Shown piece after piece: positions 34,722 through 46,600 of a stretch of 64,000 bases of DNA (positions within the stretch are counted from its first letter, which is position 1; each line of letters opens with the position of its first letter). The stretch is from NCBI GenBank assembly GCA_008638375.1, contig CM018035.1, forward strand, positions 5,453,077 through 5,517,076, in the 5' to 3' direction. The notes under the pieces are model-generated. The model ran no database searches, was not told where the DNA came from, and worked only from the letters and a program-made list of their open reading frames with translations. The translations under genes and the position numbers were made by a program. This DNA is from Nyssa sinensis (Eukaryota > Streptophyta > Magnoliopsida > Cornales > Nyssaceae).

Positions 34722-37505
34722 ATCCAGTAGCATTTGGCAAATTGGGTTCTCTGCCTTAATTCACACCTAAATATTGAAGTAGGTACTTGTATTCTCTATT
34801 CCAAAATATAATATCTAAAGCTTACTGCTTCAGAATGCTTTCAGTCTCCCAACTAATTTCATTATGATTGATTTTGTTGCAGGACTGTGTCGAAAACAAC
34901 ACACATTAAACCGCCCAGCAATCTTTTTCCTTTTTGTTTCAAATCTTCTTTTCTTTTGTATTTATCATTTGGTGATTGGAGAGCTTGCTTTCCTTATTTT
35001 CCCAGACTTGCACTGTTGCTGGAACCCCCTCTCCCTTGGAAGTCTACTGTTATGTATTATGGAAATGCTTGGTGGAACCTCAATACATTTAATTGACATT
35101 GCAGATACATTAGCGAACCCGGCCCCCAAATGTGAGAGGAGAGGACTTTGTCATCTCCCCTCCTTAGTCATTACTATTTGTTATGGCATTCACCAAACGG
35201 TCAGAAGAATCTTAACTAATATTGTAAAGATTGTTGAATTTTGCCACTTTTGGTTGATAAGATTGTGGGTCCGTCTAGTGCGCCATTATTTGGACTTTTA
35301 AAGCTAAACAGCAAGAAAGTTTAGTTAAAGACAAAGAAGTCAGTAGTTAGTAACCCAAGAAGTCAGTGGGTACAATATGCAGGGCATTTGAATGGAAAAG
35401 GGGAAAAAAAGGGCGTTCTATGGTTACCAATGTCTGCTTTTTAGGCACCAGACCGAGTACCCAGCATCTCTTCTAGTCTTTACTCTCTAGGATTTTGATA
35501 TTTGAGTCTTAATCATTCAAATCTCTATTTAGAGAGCACTGGTTACGTATTATACTGGTTGTCTTTTTGTTTATGTTGTTTCACAGTTTCCCTCTCCAGA
35601 AAATTGGGTTTCTTTTGTTTTTTTTATTTGGATAACCCAGACTGATCTTAGTCTTTTAACCTTGAGGGGAGGATAGTTTCAAAGAATGTTATTACTTTTG
35701 TAGAATATTGAATTCAGGACTGATGTCTCACTACTACCACTTGGGGTTCTGAAAATTGGGTTTGATTATTAAATTAAAACACAATTTAATCCCACTCTCT
35801 CATTTTTTTATCTCAAAAATTCTTAAAATCTCTCTCTCTCTCTCTCTCAGAGCCACTGGAAGTTCATCTTTCCCACTTCCGCTCAAACCTACATATAAAG
35901 TTAAAGCTTACAAAAGCAAATCAAAACCTAAAGCTAAGTATACGAAGTTAAGCATACTTTGAAATCCCAAAATTATACGGCATACAAAAAAAAAAACCCT
36001 AGATTTTGGTTGACTATTCACATCGTTTTTCTTCTTCACTGTCAAAAAACATCAGCTAAACAATTCAGATCCCTAAAATTCAAATACCGTCACTGGAAAA
36101 ATGTCTAGAAAAATTTAGATTACAGTCGGGGACGTGGCCGACGGTGGGGAACAGAAGACAATAATCTGCCATGGTCTTTGTGGATGGGGTTTTTCGTTTG
36201 CCGATTGTTTGTTGATTGGGTTGATAGGGGTTTCTTTGCTGAATGTGTACTGGTTGAGAAAATTGAGAAAAAAATGGGGATTTTTGTTGGAGACGACCGG
36301 TTGAGGATTTGATTGGAAATTATAGGTTGTTGGAATTTTTTCGATGGATTGGAAAAGGGGATAGAAGAGGAGGTGCTGGCTGGGATGTTGGTGGTGGTGG
36401 TGGTCGCTGTGCGTGGTGGTCGTCCCAACATCACAACCTCATTTCTCAAGCATTTGGCAACAAATCTGGTGCCTAATCTCCCCGTAAATACTCACATCGC
36501 ACCCAAAAATGGACAGACCTACAAATTCTGCCAAATCTTCCATGAGTACCAAATCTCCATCCTTCGTCGTCCTCTTTCTCGAGCTTATTCCTAGGCCACC
36601 TCAACAACCACTCCAAAGTCTTCCGTGTCTCCGCCGAACGCTAGCCACAATGTCATGGTGTTGATGTAGATCGGCGTCAAGGACGTCACCAGTGATGGAG
36701 GTGGAGACGGTAGGCGCAGACTCTAGTACTGCATGATATATTTTGATTTGTTTAATTAAAAATATGTTATTTAAATAGGAAGATAAATTTGTAAATTAGG
36801 TACTTCTGTTAACCGTTTGAGAGACATACGAGCAGTTTAAAAAATTATAAGGAAAATATTCAAAAAAAAAAAAGGCAAGTATAATTAATCTTATTTTTTA
36901 TTTTAATACCTATTATTCATTTAACAATTTAAATTATTTCAAATGTACTATCTATACTTGATCAAATCTTTTCTAAAAGAATGTATTTTTTTTTAAAAAA
37001 TAACATTTTATTGTTAAAATAAAAGTATTAAAAAAAAAATTTTAACACCGTAACACTCGTTAAAATTTAACTTCAACATAAATAAAATAACTTTTAGCAG
37101 TGTAGTTGTTGTATGTCAAAGATCTTCAGAGTCTGCTACTTTTGAAACCCTGAACCTCTTCTGGCATATTTTTGAAATGCATTGACAATATGTGATCTTT
37201 CTAGTATTTGATTGCAAGAAAAGTGCCACAAGTACATGCAGATGAAAAACCATTAAACCCTTTTGCTTGATTTCATCTGTCCACGCTCTAAATTTTGCCC
37301 AGGTAGTAAACTAGAGGCCAATATATATAACATTCCAAGATAGGATGCATCATCACTTCCCAAGATTAGAAGCGTTTACATGTACAGATATTGCAAGGCT
37401 TCTCAAGAAGCTGTTAGCATTATAAGATCACAGGAAAGAATTAATGAAGAAAAATCGAAGATCAGAATTTTGGAAAGAGATTGAAGAAGACCTTTATTAA
37501 GGGTT
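34722..37505. other. Intergenic between convergent DCN1-like and deSI-like genes
   Basis: Up to about 35600 is plausibly DCN1-like 3' UTR and downstream sequence; an acceptor-like TTGTTGCAG at 34883 could end a 3'-UTR intron. A CT microsatellite is at 35830-35849. The stretch 36120-36720 is markedly less AT-rich than its surroundings and has open frames on both strands (a Thr/Ser-rich one on minus, a Val/Gly-rich one on plus), but I recognise no protein in it. From 36730 to 37500 the sequence is AT-rich with nothing recognisable. Confidence 0.5.
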
Positions 37506-39764
37506 CTAGGACGAAGAAGGGCCGAGAATCAAAGGCGAAGACGGAGGCGGAGAACATCTGCCTCTGCTACTTATGGTTGCAGCAACAGCAGGTGAAGATG
37601 AGGAAGAAGATGATGAATTAGAATTAGAAGACGATGTAAACCTATTTGAGCGGCTTCTCAGTTTCTTCTTGTCTCCTTCACTTACCTTATCTTCAACTTT
37701 ATAGTGACCAACTTTAGTTGAATTTAAGCTCGCTGGAATCATACAATTGCACCAAAAACCTACAACACATGTAAAATAATTAAGAAGCACCTTACAATAT
37801 AGTGAATCTAATGAAAACATAATCAAATAGACACGGTCGAGCAGTTAGGATCTGTTCAACTCGTAAAAATAATAAGTCAAATTTAAATATATTTTAACAA
37901 TCGTTAATTTATTGAGTTCCGTTTAAACTCGGCTCTACATGTCAATAAATAATTTAATATTATAAAATATTAAGTTATTTGAGTTCGTCTTTATTAGAAG
38001 CTCGTTTAAGATCAACTCAAAAAAATAAATAAATTATAATTTAAAATTTATTTATTTTATCGAATTAAATTTAAATAATTTATAACTCTAAAAAGTACAA
38101 ATAACTAGTGATTGAATACGGCATCTAAATATCAGATAATTGGCATGCAAAATGTCTTTTGGTGTCACTATTTTTTGAGCACATACTCCAAGTAAAGTGC
38201 AATTTTAACAACATATTCAAATATTATTTGATTCCAAGATAATTCAGACTGGAAATGCTTTATGAACAAAATTTGAAACCATGCCATTTTTTGTATAAAA
38301 ATTAAGGTAAAATGCACTTACACTCCACTTGGGTCCTGGAATTACATGCAAATGATCAAAATATTATTATTTTTGTTTGAATATAACTTCAAATTTAAAA
38401 AGAAAATTTACGCTTTATTATCTTGTGGTTAAGTCTGATGACATTTTATCTTTTGTAGTTATCTATTTTAATGAAATATCTAATTGTATCAATTTACTCA
38501 CAACCATAATAGATAAGGACGAGGTCAGAAATTTGTTAAATGTTTGATTATAAATTTTAAATTTTAAAACTAAAAAATTTTAATTTTGAATTATAATATT
38601 TGTTAATAATTAACTAAATTCATTGGTATAAAACAATATACAAATTAGATAAAAAAATACAATCAAAGAAAAAGACATTAGATTATAAAAAGAAATCTAA
38701 AAAATTAATAAAAGTTTTAATCAAAATTGAAATTAAAATTAAAATAAGAGTGTGAAATATTTTAAATTTAGAGAGAGCATAAATACAAATTAAAAGAATG
38801 TATTTAAAAAAAATAAATCCTATAAAAAAAATTGAGGGGGAATTGCCCTCTAAGCCTTAGCTTGCCTGATTCAAGATAGGAGAGATAAGTTTGATTATGT
38901 TTGTAAGAGGATATTGTTCTTTTTCTTTTCCTAATTTTTGAATAGTAGGAAAAGGAAATGGTTATAGATGCTCTGAAATCACAAGCTTCATGAACTAACA
39001 AAATTGCGAGTCCAAACAAACCCTTACCGATTCTAGCGAGTCTGTTAACCCAACTCGGGATCGGATTCCCAGTGAGTCTAACACAAGCATCATTGCAAAA
39101 GTGGTTGCAGTTCTTGGTGATAAGATTATATGCATTCCCTTTGTACTTTTCAGCAAGCTCCTCCATCACTCTCCTCACCTCTGTAGGTCCCATCTCTGTC
39201 CATCCGATCAAAATTGCCTTCCTAAACGTGAATCCATCGCATTGTTTCGGTTCTCCTTCGAAAATCCCCGTCGTTGGATACTCATGAGCTCCAAATGCAT
39301 ACTCAACTCCATGAACTGCAACAATACATTAAAAAAATTCCGAATCAATACTAAAACTCAATACACAACTCCATGAACTCAGTTAATCGGGTTAACTCTG
39401 TTCTGTCATTGTCAAATCGATTCAGGTATTCAATAACAAAAACATAATTGAAAAGCAGATAATTTACACAGACATATGTAAGATTATTGTTACTAACTTT
39501 TCTAAATTTGCTCGCAAATTGGATTGCATTTTAGATCTGATTTATATTGAGCTAATAAGATCAAGAACAAATTCAAAGTCAATAGCTAAGTAAAAACCAA
39601 AATAAAAGCATTGAAATAGTTGAGTTCTGACCTTGAACACCAGAATGGTAAACCCCAAGGCCGAGCCAGTATGCGTAGCTATTAATGGAGGTGAGATCGT
39701 AAACATTGAGGAATACCGGTAGAGATCCACTGCTACCCTTAGTTGAATTTTTTCTGCACAACAT
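37506..39764 (-). CDS. deSI-like protein, PPPDE-family thiol (de)SUMO/ubiquitin peptidase, three exons
   Basis: Exons at 39764-39632, 39315-39028 and 37759-37506 join with correct phases into 675 bases, 224 aa. The PPPDE domain covers about residues 15-135. It starts LPVFLNVYDLT and contains YWLGLGVYHSGVQVHGVEYA with the catalytic His (H40) and NAYNLITKNCNHFCNDAC with the catalytic Cys (C114). The fold is completed by LTGNPIPSWVNRLARIG. The third exon adds CNCMIPAS and then a Lys/Arg- and Ser-rich disordered tail ending SSPLILGPSSS. Family members cleave SUMO or ubiquitin isopeptide bonds in mammals; plant substrates are mostly unknown. The protein resembles Arabidopsis At5g25170 (from memory). 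Length and dyad are intact. Intron 2 is 1.27 kb and AT-rich. A frame reading through the end of exon 2 would give a short alternative C-terminus and is not favoured. Confidence 0.94.
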
Positions 39765-42700
39765 TGTCTTTTTCCTAAATCAACGAGAAGAATAATCGAT
39801 CTCCACTATACACTTCTATATATATATATATATATCACGCCTTCCGATATAATGATTCTGGAACTATCACCACAACGAAGAAGAAGAAGAAGAAGAATAA
39901 GAAATTTTTTTTTTTTTTTTTTTTTTTGAGTGGTCTCACCGGCGGCATGTCAGTGCCGCACCGTCTACTTTTGGCGGACCACGGTTCTTATATAAAATCT
40001 TGTCTCTCTAAATAATTGGCCTTAATGTTTCGTTGAAACTACGAAAAAGCCTTGTGATTGGATGGAGAAATGAGCTGTGCTCAGTGATTCTATTATCTAA
40101 AATGTGTGTATTATAATATATATGTATATATACGAATAATGTATTTGTGTATATATACATATATATATATGGCTTTTTTTTTAATTCTGGGAGAAAGTAA
40201 CGTAGACTAATTATGATACGTAGTGGAATAATGTAATGATATTATATTATGAGTCTGAGGCACTAATGGGTAGATTATATTATGGTATGATGATCTGTGA
40301 TTACGGTGCCTTTCTTTTGTAAAGAAAAGGATCGGAATATCATGATTATCAGGAGCATATCGAAAGTGTGGGCCCTTACCACCTTAATGATTTGCCTAGA
40401 TCAACATTTCTAATATCAAAATTTTCATTTACTCCCATTAATAACTTTTTTTAAAGCATCCACATTTCTGTCAAATTAGGTAGTCGAGAATTGATTTCAT
40501 GAGCCTTTCATACAGGTACAATGAGTTTTACGTTGAGTAAATGTTATATTTTTATATCTCAAATAATATAATATTGACATGTCAATAAATTATTGATAAT
40601 ACTTAAAATTATATAATTAATATAATTTTAAATTTATAATCAAATATTTAACAAATTTCTAGCCTAGTATAACATTTTATAATCAAATATTTAACAAATT
40701 TTATAATTCTAAATTTATAATTAAATATTTAATTTTGAGAAGCATAATATTTCTCTTTTATAATTTTAATTTTATAATAAATTTTACATAAATTTTATAA
40801 AATTATAAAATTTGTCACATTATACGAGCTCATAAAATAATTCCGACTCCTCATACTTGAACTAAAATCGTAATTAAGTTTATGGGTCAAATGGTTACTT
40901 AATGTTTTATAAGTTTTAACGTTTCATGACAAGAAAAAATGATGGATCTAACAAAATACAAATGTAATAGTAAAACATTTGAATTATCAAACTCTATAAT
41001 ACAAAGTCGAATTTGAAAATATTCATTCTATACAAAATAATACATTTTAGATCCGTCTCCGTCTATGCCTTTCAATACCTATAGTAGCATTGATCAACGC
41101 AAGAATAGAGTCAGGAGGTGGTTAGGGTGGGCTGTATCCCTTCCCCAAAATTTGATCCAAAAAAATTTATTAATGAAATTGTGACATTTTATAAATTAAC
41201 CCATCTCAAAATTTTATCCTACCCCAATTTTTACCTTTCGTTTTTCACTTTTTATTCTAAAATTTTAATCCAACCCCAAATTTTTTTCTTAATTATCTCA
41301 TTTCTCTCTCAAAATTTTAGTCCAACTCAAAAAATCTCACTAAAATAATTTTCAAAAAATTTTTAGCCTTCCCAAAAAAAAAAATTCCTGACTCCGGCTG
41401 TGTACAATGAGTAATAATCTTCAAAAAAATATATATTAAGAAATGTAAAAATAAAAAAGTTGTAACATCGGTCTTCTTGTTACTATTCTGTATTTTTATT
41501 AGACTATCTGGATAATATATATATATATATATATATGTGAATCAATTAAAATACATAATAACAGTTCTGACAGAACTGAAGTCGTGTCCATATAAATAAT
41601 ATTAGAATAGGTGTAATTTAGTGACGTCAGTTTATCATCACAGCATTATATGAAAAGCTATGAGTAATAGAGTTCATAAATCATGATAGTGAATATTGAT
41701 TTTGGCTTACGGATCAAGTTGGTAGATAGATTTTATGGGCAATAGGCATATAGGTAATGAGCAACCCATGGATTAACCTTGTGGGGCAGAGGTATAACAT
41801 GAGATTAGACACATTAACCTCATTTTATCCTGGCTAATCATGATCCTTACATCATAATATCAAATCAAAACCGTCCCCAAATAAGCAAGCATCACCATGA
41901 GTAAACTCTAGCAACATGCAGACATGAAACCATTGTTGACCTATGTATCGTTTCATCTTATGAGACAGTCTTATGTTAATCTTAATTTAAAAAGTGAAGT
42001 TAATTAGAGTGGTCATTATTAGAGGTGAGCCAAGCTAGTGACATGTTTGATAGGCCATTATTCTTTTTTCATATCTTGTATTGATATGTTTTTTAATCTA
42101 TAACACCGGATGAAGTGTGTTTTTTTTTTAATCTTGAGTGATTTTTCGAGAAAATTTGCATTTAGTCAGAATTTAATCCAAGACTAGTGTTTGTAATATA
42201 CTTATCTCGATCATTCTCTATCATTAAACTACTCCTTTCAAGTTGCATCCGTTTCAATATTTATAAATCAAAACTCAAATTTTGCATAATGAGATATATA
42301 ACTGGATAGATACTTGGCAAACAAAATATATACTTAAACCAATTAGGGCTTGGTTACCATGTCTTCTTCATTAGGAGAATGTCGTGGGTTCAAGTATCAC
42401 TCTTTTCATTAGTGAGACGTCAGTATTATTTTCATTTACTCATAAACTAAACTGATTTGTTTGTTCAGGATTTATATTTAAGATGTTCATAGTATTTCAG
42501 ATTTTATATTTTTAGTTGAGTCAAGTTAATTGATATAATGTAATTATTAAGTTAATTGATTGTAATATTTCATTGCTTTTATCAATATATATATATATAT
42601 ATATAGATAAAGATATACCTATATTGAACTGTCAATTACTAAACAAACGCAACCTCAACTATGAATTAGAGTTGCAATCGCTTAGAAATGTGCACACTGC

Positions 42701-43649
42701 ATTGGTACTTCAAGTGAGTTGCATTTGGATTTGAATTTTAAGGACAATTGAATTTGAAAACTATATAGTATTATCTAATAATATATGTGCATGATTGGAT
42801 TTGAAGTGTCTATTTTTAAAAATGAACGTTCATCTCTATGACCCACTTTGAAATAGATTTGTCCAATGATACTTAACCATTTAATTTGGGATTTATTTAA
42901 ATTGATAATGAATAATTGAAATAAAGAGAAGGACAATTTTCTAAATGTAAATATTCGATATCCATCTATGAGTAGTTGAGATTCATTTTCAATCTATGAT
43001 GAATAATACTCTCTCCTAAGTCACCTTTAAAAATATATTGTATATAAAAGTGGAGCTATTTCCACTCATCCAAATACAGGTGAAGCTAATTTTATTTTAT
43101 TTTGAAAAAAATAATAATAAGAATGGCCTCCTTCAAAATTTATTGAATTTTCAAAAAAAAAATTTGTCCCAAAATTTGTGTATACATTTTCATCTATTAT
43201 CACAAATTTTGAATTTGTCGCTCTATCAAGTATTATTTTATATATACACTAGTCTTTACGAGTAAACAATGACAAACTCAATACACGATGCTTCTGTTAT
43301 TGTAAAATTTAGAAAAAATTATCCTCTGCAAGTAAAGAGACAATATCAGTGACTTAAACTTATGTCCCTCCAAATTATAATAGAATAATCTTATCATACC
43401 TAGAAGAAGGTTTATATGGATTGTTAAGAGGAAGAATCCTCATTTAGAACACATAATGATGCAAAATGACAATTCAAATTGAGTCGGATCTGAGTTCCAA
43501 ATAATGATGCAAATGAATGTTGGGTCGGGTTGCAGTTTCTTTAGCAAGCCCGCCCAACCGTTTTGCTAAAATGCTGACATTGGATGGTGACTCCAAATGG
43601 ACTTGACCGACTGCAAGTCCTAAAACTCTCTCGGATGCTTGAGAGAAAT
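39765..43649. other. Intergenic: deSI-like promoter and AT-rich gene-free DNA
   Basis: 39765-40050 is the upstream/leader region of the minus-strand deSI-like gene, with an AT run (39814-39834), a GAA run (39877-39895) and a T23 run (39905-39927). The rest is AT-rich without a supported gene. Microsatellites lie at 41515-41536 and 42585-42605 (AT). 42340-42430 contains GTGGGTTCAAGTATC, faintly like a SINE B-box region. Bases 43490-43649 are the G+C-richer leader of the next gene. Confidence 0.5.
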
Positions 43650-46600
43650 ATGAGGAGAGTATTTGGCGCCACAGGCGGTTGGGTCTGCATTTCAAAGCGA
43701 TTCAGACTCGTTAGAACCAGATCCTTTTGCAACAACAACAAACCCACCCCCACCCCACAGCCACCACCAACAACAACAACAATGGCAAGCTTGATGGGTC
43801 TGTGAGCAGTTACGATGACGCCTACCGTAAGCTTGACAACCTCGATTTGATGACTGCCGCTAAGATTCTCTTCACCACTCCCCCGAAGAAGAAGAAATTT
43901 GGGTACTTGGGTTTTTGCAATTTTCTTGTTTTTCATTTCTGAGTTTTGAATTATGTGTAGATTGGTCTTCTCGTAGGCATTTCGTCAAACAGATTCACTT
44001 CAATATCCAATAAAGCCGTGGTTGTATAGTGTCTTTATATTTATGTCTGTGTATTTTGTGTGTTTGTCTCTATTTATTTTTGTGTGTATACGTTTGTGTG
44101 TGTTTAATTTCACCACTACAATTATAATTCGTGTTACAGCCACCATTCCATCTATCACCAGTACTTGCCTAAGCTTGATCATGTTCATAGTTGCATTGGC
44201 TTGCAACATGGGGGAAAATTTTTCCCTTTTGTGAAGCTTTTCGGCAATTCAAGGACAAAACAGACAACTAAAACTCATTCTGACTACAATATCATATGTC
44301 AAAAGTTGGGATAACCTGTAAATGATTAAAACTTTTATATATTAATTGAAACAATGAAAAAAGTACATTCTAATTGAGAGAGAGGGGTGGTTGGGTTTAT
44401 GAATCACATATTAATTATAGTAGTGTCGATCACCTTATAGGACAATTATCTTTATACTCCTATAATCTTCAATAATTTTACTGAAAATTCATTGGTTCAG
44501 ACTTTAATTATCTAAAAGCCTTATTCACTGCCCTTCCAAATGGACGTCTTTTTATTTTTTAGTGGTGGCATCTTCTTCAGACTTGCTTGATCTTGGGTCT
44601 TAGGTGTGGGTCAAATCATGATAAAGAAGGTTCGGTGCTTATATAATTTCCAAGCGGAAAGTCGTCCACTACGTAGCTCTTCTCCTGCTCCAGATGACTG
44701 GGAGGTCCATGGGGTAATGAGGATCAAGAACTCATGAAGAGATGCAGAAGAGTTATTTATCATCCGTATGCCTATGGGTAATGAGGATCAAGAACTCGTG
44801 AAGATGTTGATAGCATGTAATGGCCTTAATAAAGTGGGATGCCCATTGTTAAATTTTGGGAGACATCTCATGATAAAGAAATATGAATTTTGGAAACAAA
44901 TATATCGGATAATGTGGTGTTATTCATGATTATTAACATTCCATCCTCTTTCTGACTTATGAAGATGAGCCGTTAACCAAAGTGTTCTTTTCATTTCTAT
45001 TTTTTTTTTTTTTTTGGAGTTAGGATAAATTCATATGCACAATTTCAAGATGGCATGATTACAAATTTCTTCATAAGATTGCATTATTTATTTTATTTTT
45101 TTGTAACCCACCTTCTATCATCCTATTGCTACATCCCATTACATGGATTTAGCCTTTATAAAATAATTATTCATAGGTTTGTGTGCTACGTTACATGCAC
45201 TCAATCTTGTATTGGGTGTATGCGTGTATGAGATTTGAATTTGTCTAGTAACCAAATCCCTTAGATTAGGAGATGGCTATGCTATTGTTTTTTCTTCAAT
45301 AGTCTGTATTCTTTGGTTACAATGACAGGTGAATGTGATGTAGTGTGTGTGACATGGTTACTTTAGGTGAACTATATTGTTTTCCTCACTTTTTTGTGTG
45401 ATGCACATGTTGCATATATGTTAAACATTAGGCATGTCGGCACCTGTTTTGTATCCATACCATACGACACAGTGCGTGACATGCATAATTGCACACTTTT
45501 GAGTGTTCGAGTGGGTTGTCTTTATGTGGACCTTCGAATCAATTCCTGATCGAATGTGTAATAATCACATGATGATTTTTTTCCCTACTTTTGTTACCCA
45601 CTATGCAACTTCATTTTCAGTTTTTTTGAACATTTTCTTATGCGTCTCTCTTTTATGGTCAGGATCGATTTCCATCTGGTACAGCTCTTCTTTGTGTGCA
45701 TGCCTTCATTGGGTATCTCTACTAACAAGTTTATAATATACCATATTTTATGTATGAGATACCTTTTGACTTGCTTCTGCTATCTAAGAGATCATATTTC
45801 TTGTAACAGCTGTATATTTGGTGGCTCAATATGCTCGCTATGAAATGAGACGGATGGAGGCGGTAATGTAACTTTATTCATTTGTTTAACTCCTTTTTGG
45901 TATCTTTTTTTTTTTTTTCACTCATTCTTCTGTTCTTCAATTTCTAGAAGAGTTTCGTCAATGCATCCAAATCCATTTAACAATGTGGCAAGGACATGCT
46001 CCTGCCTGCTGATGCACTTATATTTGTTCCAAATATTAATGATTTAGAATTGTTTTTTTTTTTTTATAAGTGATTTTAGAAATGAAATGTCAGTAAAGTT
46101 ATGCCTAAATTAGCATCCATGCAGATTAAGGTTGGTCGTATCTCTTATGAATTAGGATGGATATGAAATGAATTTATTATTTGTCTTCTAAGATATGTTT
46201 ATCCTTTACAAAGTTTACTAGATAAGAATCTGCAGCAACCTTTTTTTTCCATTTATTTCCTTTTGGAAGTTCTTTGTAAAATACAAGCATAGCGAAAAAA
46301 TTCTCCAAACTTTTCTGTAAAGTTCCAGATTATACCTGTCCTTTTTGAAGTTTGTGGCACTTGTTTTATTATGGAATTCAATCACTCATGAATATTGAAG
46401 AAAGGGTGTGTTATCACTTAAAATTGTCCGATTATTTAGAAATTATGTGCTTTGTTTTGGAAAAAATCAATAATTGTAAGGAATGCTTTGTTGAAAAAAT
46501 GAATAATTGTAAGGTATGCTTTGTTATATAATTTATTTATTAAGTATTTGAATAGTTTCCATCATTCAATGTCTCTCTCTACTGAAATTCATTTACAAAT

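Noticed and set aside
34864..35301. 145-codon open frame downstream of the DCN1-like stop
   Set aside because: The composition is Leu/Ile/Cys/Phe-rich as expected from T-rich 3' UTR sequence, and no family is recognised.
43584..43649. Starting the 43.6-kb gene at 43584
   Set aside because: The frame is open, but the peptide between 43584 and 43635 does not look like a targeting signal, and the first codon is not needed. ATG at 43635 or 43650 is more plausible.
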